This document shows positions 13,322 to 20,600 of a stretch of 20,892 nt of DNA, piece after piece (the first letter of the stretch is position 1; every line of letters starts with the position of its first letter). Under the pieces are notes generated by a model. That model was given only the letters and a program-made list of their open reading frames with translations, made no database searches and was not told where the DNA came from. This DNA is from JAWBSP01 sp964632175 (lineage in GTDB: Archaea; Hadarchaeota; Hadarchaeia; Hadarchaeales; JAWBSP01): positions 1 through 20,892 of the forward strand of contig CAZWBJ010000017.1 in assembly GCA_964632175.1 (NCBI GenBank). The letters are read 5' to 3'. Both the position numbers and the translations under genes were made by a program.

Positions 13322-15478
13322 GTGAAGGTTTCCGAGTTAGTCGCTTACGGCCTGTCACCCCAAGTAGTGGAGATTCTGAGGGGCAGGGGGATAGAGGAAC
13401 TGTACCCGCCCCAGGAGGAGTGCATCAGGAGGGGGATACTGGAGGGAAAAAGCATGGTGGTTTCCATCCCCACCGCCGCGGGCAAGACGCTGGTGGCGGA
13501 GCTCTGCATGCTGAAGGCGCTTGGAGAGGGGAGGGGCAAATGCCTTTACATAGTGCCCCTGCGCGCCCTAGCATCCGAAAAATACCAGGAGTTCAAGGAG
13601 AAGTACTCCCCGCTGGGCTTCAAGGTGGGGATAAGCACAGGGGATTACGACACGGTGGATCCCCGGCTCGCCACTTACGACATACTGGTGGCGACCTCGG
13701 AGAGGGTGGATTCCCTCCTCCGGCACCGGGCGAGGTGGCTGGCGGATCTGGTGGCCGTGGTGGTTCTGGACGAGGTGCACATTCTAAACGATCCTGGCAG
13801 GGGGCCAACCTTAGAGGTTCTCACCACACGCTTAAGGCAGGTCAACCCTAACGTCCAGCTGGTGGCCCTCAGCGCGACCATCGGAAATTCCGGCGAGCTG
13901 GCGAAGTGGCTGGGGGCAGAGCTCGTCAAAAGCGAGTGGAGGCCGGTGCCCCTGAAGAAGGGGGTGTACTACAGGGGGAGGATAATCTTCTCGGACGGAA
14001 GCACGAAGAAGATCCCGGCCCGCGGGGATCCTCTGCTCTCCCTCACCTTGGACACCATCCGGGAGGGGGGGCAGGTCCTTCTCTTTGTGAACACGAGGAA
14101 GTCCGCGCAGGCAGTGGCCGCCTCCCTTGCGGAGGGGATTTCCAGCCTCCTTTCACCCGAGGAAAGGGAAAAACTGGTGGAGGCGGCGGGGAGAATCGAG
14201 GGGGCTCTGGATGAACCTACCCAGACGTGCAGGCAGCTGGCGGAGTGCGTGAGGCGCGGGAGTGCCTTCCATCATGCCGGCCTGCATGCCCTCCAGCGAG
14301 CGGAGGTGGAGCGCTCCTTCAGGGAGGGGCTCCTGAAGGTCGTCTGCGCCACTCCCACGCTGGCCATGGGGGTGAACCTTCCCTCTCGTCGGGTTATAAT
14401 AAGGGACTACCGGAGATACGTCACCCCAGGAACACTGGAGGAGGAAAGGTATGGGATGGAGTTCATCTCGGTTCTCGAGTTCCACCAGCTCTGCGGGAGG
14501 GCCGGAAGACCCCAATACGACAGGTTCGGGGAGGCCATCGTGCTGGCCAAGGAGAGGGCCGAGGCTGAAGCCCTCATGGAAGGGTTCATCAAGGCCCCTC
14601 CCGAGCACATCATCTCCAAGCTGGGTACCGAACCCGCCCTCCGCTCGCATGTGCTAGCCTGCGTGGCGGCGGGATATGCCCAGGACGAATCCTCCCTTCG
14701 GGATTTCTTCTCCCAGACCTTCTTCGCCTACCAGCGCGGGGTGAAACAGGTGCTGCCTGTGGTGGAGAGAATCTTGGGTTTCCTTGAGCGGGAGGAGATG
14801 GTGAGGCGGGCCGGCGAGAGGTTCGTCGCCACGGAGTTCGGGCAGCTCGTCTCCGCTCTCTATATAGATCCCCTCTCCGGGGTGAGGCTGAGGGACGGGC
14901 TCAAAAATGTCACCGCGACCCCTTCAGACTTTTCTCTCCTCCACATGGTCTGCCACACTCCGGACATGCCCCTTCTAGGCCTCAGGAAGGCGGAGGAGCT
15001 TGAAATGATGCTCGCGGGGCAGGAGTTTCTCTTTCCCGTCCCCAGCCCGGACGATGAGACCTACGAGTACTTTCTGCGGGAATTCAGAACCGCCTGCATG
15101 CTGCTGGACTGGGTGGAAGAGGAGCGTGAGGAGTCCATTCACCAGAGGTTTGGTGTGGGGGCGGGAGACCTGCGCAGGCTGGCGGAAACCGCCGAGTGGC
15201 TCCTCTACAGCGCCCACGAGCTGGCCAGACTCTTCAAGGTGAGGAGGGCCCTGAAGCCCCTGCGCGAACTCAGGGTCAGGATCAGGCACGGAGTGAGGAA
15301 GGAGCTGGTGGAGCTGGTGCAGCTCAGGGGAATCGGGAGGGTCAGGGCGAGGAGCCTTTACAATGCGGGATACAGGAGGCTCGCGGACATCCGAGCCGCA
15401 ACGGAGGCGCAGCTGGCCAAGGTGCCCCACATAGGGCCGGAACTCGCAAAGAGCATCAAGAAGCAGGTAGAATCTTAG
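13322..15478 (+). CDS. hel308: Hel308-type superfamily 2 DNA helicase
   Basis: This ATP-dependent 3'-5' DNA helicase (Ski2-like, relative of HelQ/PolQ) acts on stalled replication forks and recombination intermediates. It has 718 residues from GTG 13322, giving MKVSELVAYGLSP, the expected N-terminus. The upstream TTG 13298 would run into elp3. Motifs: Q-motif YPPQEECI, Walker A PTAAGKT (about 50-56), Walker B DEVH (about 150-153), motif III SATIGN (about 184), motif VI QLCGRAGRPQYD (about 389-400). A ratchet domain follows. The C-terminal helix-hairpin-helix pair (LRGIGRVRARSLYNAG, then VPHIGPELAKSI) completes the fold. The TAG stop overlaps the sppA stop in convergent orientation (15475-15478). 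Confidence 0.96.
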   Translation: MKVSELVAYGLSPQVVEILRGRGIEELYPPQEECIRRGILEGKSMVVSIPTAAGKTLVAELCMLKALGEGRGKCLYIVPLRALASEKYQEFKEKYSPLGFKVGISTGDYDTVDPRLATYDILVATSERVDSLLRHRARWLADLVAVVVLDEVHILNDPGRGPTLEVLTTRLRQVNPNVQLVALSATIGNSGELAKWLGAELVKSEWRPVPLKKGVYYRGRIIFSDGSTKKIPARGDPLLSLTLDTIREGGQVLLFVNTRKSAQAVAASLAEGISSLLSPEEREKLVEAAGRIEGALDEPTQTCRQLAECVRRGSAFHHAGLHALQRAEVERSFREGLLKVVCATPTLAMGVNLPSRRVIIRDYRRYVTPGTLEEERYGMEFISVLEFHQLCGRAGRPQYDRFGEAIVLAKERAEAEALMEGFIKAPPEHIISKLGTEPALRSHVLACVAAGYAQDESSLRDFFSQTFFAYQRGVKQVLPVVERILGFLEREEMVRRAGERFVATEFGQLVSALYIDPLSGVRLRDGLKNVTATPSDFSLLHMVCHTPDMPLLGLRKAEELEMMLAGQEFLFPVPSPDDETYEYFLREFRTACMLLDWVEEEREESIHQRFGVGAGDLRRLAETAEWLLYSAHELARLFKVRRALKPLRELRVRIRHGVRKELVELVQLRGIGRVRARSLYNAGYRRLADIRAATEAQLAKVPHIGPELAKSIKKQVES

Positions 15479-16209
15479 CCCAGGGTCACGAGCTTGTATT
15501 CCTTCAGCCCGGCCAGCGAGGCCGCCTTTCGCTCCGCGTCCTCGAGGTCACCCAGCCCGTCCACCAGCCCGTAGCTCAGGGCATCCTTTCCGTAGTACAC
15601 AGTCCCCTCCTTGAGGTTCTCCACTCCCCGAATCTGTGGCCGGTTGGCTCTTATCCTACTCAAGAGTTCGCTCATGTAATTGTCGACGAGCTCCTGAAGG
15701 TACCTGTTCTCCTCCTCGGTCGGCCCCCTATACTGTGCCCCGAGATCCTTCATTCCTCCGGACTTCCAGACGTAGTACTTTATGCCCTCCTTCTCCAGAT
15801 AGTTTTCATAGCTCACCCAGACGGCGATCACCCCCAGCCCGCCCGTGGCCGTGTAATCATAGGCGTAGATGTAGTTAGCGGCGCTCGAGACGAGATAAGC
15901 CCCCGAGGTTGCCTGCTCTCCCATCGAGACCACCACCGGTTTTTTCTCCCGCAGCTCTCTGAAGGCCTGCTCGGCTTGGAAGCAAGCCTGGACGGTTCCC
16001 CCCGGGCTGTCCACCGCCAGAATGACCGCCTTTATGCTGCTTTCCCTCAGGGCGGTTTTGGCCAGCTCGTTATAAGTGTAGAAGTTCTCGATGGGTCCTT
16101 TCACCCATATCACGGCTATCTTTGGCAGGGATTGGTAATACCCGAGAAAGCACAGCACCGAGAGCGAGAGAAAAAGAATGGCGAGTATCTTGGGAACGGT
16201 CAGCTCCAT
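15475..16209 (-). CDS. sppA: Signal peptide peptidase SppA (S49 family)
   Basis: This membrane-anchored Ser/Lys protease cleaves leftover signal peptides. From ATG 16209 it has 244 residues (GTG 16212 would add one). An N-terminal membrane segment (about 7-24, PKILAILFLSLSVLCFLG) is followed by an outward-facing catalytic domain. VDSPGG is at 67-71, the nucleophile S102 is in EQATSGAYL, and the likely general base K154 is in WKSGGMKDLG. These match the archaeal single-domain SppA layout. It diverges from thiC across 41 bases and may share an AT-rich promoter element with it (around 16223-16230). A role in processing the secretory signal of the large surface protein nearby is conceivable but not shown. 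Confidence 0.92.
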   Translation of the reverse strand: MELTVPKILAILFLSLSVLCFLGYYQSLPKIAVIWVKGPIENFYTYNELAKTALRESSIKAVILAVDSPGGTVQACFQAEQAFRELREKKPVVVSMGEQATSGAYLVSSAANYIYAYDYTATGGLGVIAVWVSYENYLEKEGIKYYVWKSGGMKDLGAQYRGPTEEENRYLQELVDNYMSELLSRIRANRPQIRGVENLKEGTVYYGKDALSYGLVDGLGDLEDAERKAASLAGLKEYKLVTLG

Positions 16210-16222
16210 CACGTATATTGCC

Positions 16223-16230
16223 CATATTAA
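16223..16230 (+). promoter_or_regulatory. TATA-like box of thiC, possibly shared with sppA
   Basis: CATATTAA lies about 24 bases before the thiC ATG at 16251, the distance expected for a leaderless archaeal transcript. Its complement TTAATATG is about 18 bases before the sppA start, so one AT-rich element might serve both directions in a 41-base gap. The identical octamer occurs at 9445-9452 before the class V aminotransferase. Confidence 0.5.
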
Positions 16231-16250
16231 GAAAAGCCGTACACTTTCAG

Positions 16251-17528
16251 ATGCAAATTTCTGAGGCTAGGAAAGGCCAGCTGACGGAGGAAGTGAGGGC
16301 GGTGGCGGCAGCGGAGGGGAGGAGGCCGGAGGAGATAATGAGGGGGGTGGCGAGCGGCAGGATAGTCATCCCATGCAATCCGCGGAGATCCATACAGGTG
16401 AGGGGGATAGGGGAGGGGCTCTCGGTGAAGGTGAACGCGAACGTGGGCACCTCCCTCGACTACCAGAACGTGGAGGAGGAGGTGGAGAAGGCCAAGATTG
16501 CGGTGAAGTACGGGGCGGATTCGGTGATGGACCTAAGCACCGGGGGGGACCTTGACGCCATAAGGAGGAGAATTCTGGAGGAGGTCAGGCTTCCGGTGGG
16601 CACGGTTCCAGTATACCAAGCGGTCATCGAGGGGGCCAGGAGATCCATCGGGGAGGTGAGCTCGGATGCCTTCTTCAACGCCATCAGGAGGCACGCGGCG
16701 GACGGTGTGGACTTCGTGACCGTTCACTGCGGGGTGACGAGGGAGCTGGTGGAGAGGCTCAGGAAGGGCGGCAGGATCCTCGGAATGGTCAGCAGGGGAG
16801 GCGGTTTCCTCGCGGCCTGGATGATAGAACGGGGAGAGGAGAATCCTCTGTACAAGGAGTTCGATTACCTGCTCGAGATAGCGGGCGAATACGAACTCAC
16901 TCTCAGCCTGGGGGATGGTTTCAGGCCCGGCTGCCTTGCTGACGCCTCCGATGCCCTCCAGCTGGGGGAACTTCTCGTGGTGGCGGAACTGGTAAAGAGG
17001 GCGAGGGAGAAGGGCATCCAGGCGATGGTGGAGGGTCCGGGCCACATGCCCATGGATCAGATCGAGCCCCACATCAGGCTGGCCAAGGCTGTTTCGGACG
17101 GCGCTCCCCTTTACGTGCTGGGACCCCTTCCCACGGACGTGGCCGCCGGCTACGATCACATCGCGGCCGCCATCGGGGGGGCGCTGGCTGCCATGGCCGG
17201 CGCCGATTTCCTCTGTTATGTCACATCGGGAGAGCACCTCTGCCTTCCCTCCTCCGAGGACGTTCGAGAGGGTGTGGTGGCGGCCAAGATAGCGGCGAGG
17301 GCGGCCGACTTGGCAAGGAGGATCGGATGGGAGAGAGACTTGGAGATGGCGCTTGCAAGGAAGCGACTGGACTGGGCCAAGCAGATAGAGCTGTCCGTGG
17401 ATCCAGAGAAGGCCAGCGAGTACCGGAGGCGGAGGCCACCCATAGCCGACCCCTCCACCTGTAGCATGTGCTCCAAATTCTGCGTCCTCAAACTCGTGCA
17501 GGAGAGCCTCGCGAAGCAAGCCTCCTGA
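16251..17528 (+). CDS. thiC: Phosphomethylpyrimidine synthase ThiC
   Basis: This radical SAM enzyme converts aminoimidazole ribotide to the hydroxymethylpyrimidine phosphate of thiamine. It has 425 residues from ATG 16251 (MQISEARKG), a normal archaeal length. The frame is open further upstream into the sppA promoter, but the TATA-like box at 16223-16230 fixes the start. Characteristic segments: VNANVGTSLDYQN, ADSVMDLSTGGDLD, FVTVHCGVTRE, MVSRGGGFLAAWM, LSLGDGFRPGC, MVEGPGHMPMDQI and LGPLPTDVAAGYDHI. The C-terminal Fe-S cysteines are CSMCSKFC, with one residue fewer in the last spacing than the bacterial C-x2-C-x4-C form. No thiamine riboswitch-like leader fits between promoter and start. Confidence 0.96.
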   Translation: MQISEARKGQLTEEVRAVAAAEGRRPEEIMRGVASGRIVIPCNPRRSIQVRGIGEGLSVKVNANVGTSLDYQNVEEEVEKAKIAVKYGADSVMDLSTGGDLDAIRRRILEEVRLPVGTVPVYQAVIEGARRSIGEVSSDAFFNAIRRHAADGVDFVTVHCGVTRELVERLRKGGRILGMVSRGGGFLAAWMIERGEENPLYKEFDYLLEIAGEYELTLSLGDGFRPGCLADASDALQLGELLVVAELVKRAREKGIQAMVEGPGHMPMDQIEPHIRLAKAVSDGAPLYVLGPLPTDVAAGYDHIAAAIGGALAAMAGADFLCYVTSGEHLCLPSSEDVREGVVAAKIAARAADLARRIGWERDLEMALARKRLDWAKQIELSVDPEKASEYRRRRPPIADPSTCSMCSKFCVLKLVQESLAKQAS

Positions 17529-17651
17529 AAGTTCGGTTCAACTCCAGCCCCCCGTGCCTGTATGGAAGGTCATTTTTAAACATTTCGACAGCAATCGAAA
17601 CTTAATCCCCTTTCCGCAGATGGAAGGTGATCTCCCGCCCACCCATTATCG
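17529..17651 (+). promoter_or_regulatory. Promoter region of the surface-protein gene, with an inverted repeat
   Basis: TTTTTAAA at 17573-17580 is a good TATA-like box. It also offers a T-run for thiC termination. Directly after it, TTTCGA (17583-17588) and TCGAAA (17595-17600) form a perfect 6-bp inverted repeat with a 6-base spacer, ending where transcription should start (about 17600-17604). ATGGAAGGT occurs twice, at 17562-17570 and 17620-17628, followed by CAT and GAT respectively. The second copy contains GGTGAT, complementary to the 16S rRNA 3' end, but it is too far from either candidate start to be the ribosome site in a simple model. The TATA, inverted repeat and direct repeat are observed. 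Regulation is inferred. Confidence 0.45.
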
Positions 17652-20600
17652 GTGCGCGCACCAGAGTGGGGAAGGCGGATGGCGTCCATACTAGTGACAT
17701 TACTTACTATTCTATCCCCCGTCCCCCCCGCCTTTCCCCAACTTTCACCTCCCACTCTTCTCTCCCCCGAAAACGGCTGGTGGACGAACGACAACACCCC
17801 CTTCTTTGACTGGACGGCCGTGGAGGGCGCGGACAGCTACCAGATCCTAGTGGACAACGATCCCAACTTCACCTCACCCGAGATAAACGATTTCCCAACC
17901 GCCGACAACTATACACCAACCGTTGAGCTTCCGGAAGGAGTGTACTACTGGAAGGTCAGGGCTAGGAACACCGGCACCGGGGAGAGCTCGGACTGGTCAG
18001 CCACCTGGATGTTCGGGGTGGACTTGGCACCGCCGCCCGCCCCTTCCCTCCTTTCACCTGAGAACGGCGAGAATCTCTGCCTGGATCAGCCCACCTTCAC
18101 CTGGACCCCCGTCAGCGACCCGACCGGCGTGCAATACCACCTGCTCATAGACAACGACCAGGATTTCTCCTCCCCCTTCTACTCTCTCTTCCTCCCGGTC
18201 ACCTCGCACCAGGTCGAGAACAAGCTTGTGGAGAACTTCTCCCCCTACTACTGGAAGGTCGTGGCGGTGGATGGAGCGGGCAACGAGAACTCCTCGGCGG
18301 TTTTCTTCTTCCGGTTGAAGGTTCCCCCCTCTTCCTGCGTGGACACCCTCAGCCCTTACTGGCAGACGGCCCCCTTCACGGTCACAGTAACGGCCAGCGA
18401 CAACGACGGTTGGGTGGAAAATGTGGAGCTGTGGTACTGCTACTCACCCGACAATTCCAGCTGGGGGGACTGGCAGCTGTACGAGAACGACTCGGCCCCT
18501 CCCTACTCCTTTCTGTTCGTGCCCCCGGCCAACGGGTTTTACAGATTTTACTCCAGGGCCTGGGATGAGAGGGGGAACTGTGAGAGCGTGCCCCTCCAGC
18601 CGGACACCGAATGCGGATACGACAACACTCCCCCCGCCAAGCTGGAGAACCTCCTCCCGGAAAACAATTCCGTTTTTCAGGTCACCACCCTCTTGCTCGG
18701 GTGGGCCCCCCTGGCGGACCTGAGTGGCGTCTCCTACGAGCTCATCTTGGACGATGAAAGTCTCCCCTCCGAGCCCTACGTGCTTCACCTCACGGGGCTC
18801 GTGGAGAACGAGGTCCAGCTCACGCTCGAGCCCAGCAGAACCTACTACTGGGAGGTAAGGGCCATAGACGGGGCGGGCAATACGGGTGCTTGGTCAGATG
18901 TTTGTTGCTTCACGATCAGCATCTGGTACTGGCTGGAGGGATGCTCGGCGGGGGTGAAAAGTGTGGTGGACTGGTGTTTGCTGGAAAACTGGGTGGGTGA
19001 GGTTGCGGCGCCGCATATCTGGAAACTTCTGGAGGACTGGACGTGCGGTGCTTTAGCCGCGGGCGGGTGGAGACTGCTCGAGCGGGTGGAAGGGTGGGCG
19101 GGATCGTGGGTGGGGTGGTACCGCTTGGAGGGGCTGGCCGCTGGCTGCGGGACGTTAGCCGAATGGGGATTTCTTGAGGGGGGAACGGGAGCGCTTGCCG
19201 TTCTTGTGGAGTGGCGGATGATTCACTCCTTCTCGGTTTCTGCGGTCTCCCCTCCCCCCGCTTGGAGCGTCCTTGAAAGTTGGAGCGGGGGGGTTCCTAC
19301 CTTTTCGAACTGGGAAACGCTCGAGGGATGCCTCTGCGCGGTTTCCCTCGCGGCCTGCTGGACGGCGTTGGAGGGATGGATCTCAAACCCGGTGGGCTCT
19401 TCCGCTTGGCGTATGGTTGAGGGCGTGAATGCGGGATGCTCCACGCCTTGGGGATGGAGAGATCTGGATTCAAGAGGGGCCCAGATCTCCATCCAGGTGG
19501 GGTGGTGGTCAACGGTGGAATCGATTGCGGGCAATGGCTTTGCTCAGGTACCCGCCCCGGTCCTCCTCTCCCCGCCAGACGGTACGAACATAAACCCCAA
19601 CCTCAATCCGCTGGAACTTGAGTGGGAGAACCTACTGCCCGCCGACAACTTCCTCCTCCAAGTCGACAACGATCAGGGCTTCTCCTCACCCGAAGTGGAG
19701 GTCTGGCTGAGCTCCACCTCCTATTCCCCCAGCGGGCTTGCCGACAACCTGTACTGGTGGAGGGTGATGCAGTTCAGGTCGGGCGAGAACTCGGCTTGGT
19801 CCGAGGTCCGGAGGTTCCGGGTGGACACCGTCTCCCCCCCTGCCTGCACGCTTTTGTTCCCGGCACCGGGCTCGAACGTCAACGACAACACACCTCTCTT
19901 CAGATGGGGTCTGGTACAGGAGAACTCCCTCCCGCTCAGCTACTGGCTGGAGATAGACAACGAGCCGGCCTTCAACCCTCCCGTGATGCTTTCCGTGGGC
20001 TGGCTTTGGGACAATTCCTACCAGCTTGAGAATTCGCTCGCCGACGGGATGTACTACTGGAGGGTAAAGGTCAGGGACAATGCGGGCAACCTCGGCGTTT
20101 GGTCGTCGGGGGACTTCAGGGTCGACACCATCAGCCCGGTGGCTCCCGCCCCGCTCTCGCCCGTTGGGTACGCTTGGACAACCCTGACACCCACCCTCGA
20201 GTGGGGGAGCGTGCCGGAGAACTCCCTGCCCGTGCTCTATCAGGCCTACATCTGCGAGAGCTCCACCTTCGATGCCGGCCTCTACCGGGTGTACACCTCT
20301 CCCTGGCTGGCCGAGAACTGGTGGACAGCGCCCGTGCTGGTGGAGGGGGAGGGCTTGGAGGGGAAGGTCTTCTACTGGAGGGTTCGGGCTAGGGACAACG
20401 CTGGGAATCTCAGTGATAACTCGCCTACCCAGTCTTTCCGGACCGATAACATCTCACCCTCCACCCCGGTCCTCCTCTCGCCGGAGAACTCCTCCTTTGT
20501 TTCAACTTTCCCGACCCTGAGCTACTCCGCCTCCGATAACGGTTCAGGGGTTTCAAGCTACTGGGTACAGGTCTTCGACGAGGGCCTGAACCTGTTTTAC

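Noticed and set aside
12036..13325. Long plus-strand open frame of about 429 codons opposite elp3
   Set aside because: It is antisense to a clearly conserved Elp3. Its translation is Pro/His/Arg-rich with no family resemblance, a by-product of GC-rich codon use.
17531..17556. GGTTCAACTCC resembling a tRNA T-arm after thiC
   Set aside because: The flanking bases do not pair as a 5-bp T-stem, and no D-arm, anticodon arm or acceptor stem surrounds it.
17576..17797. Minus-strand frame of 73 codons over the start of the surface-protein gene
   Set aside because: It lies opposite the promoter and signal-peptide region of the long plus-strand frame, with no motif or ribosome site.
18924..19547. A regular 48-bp period suggestive of a CRISPR array or minisatellite
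   Set aside because: The DNA of the units is not conserved. Only protein positions 1, 4 and 5 are. The period belongs to a coding repeat.
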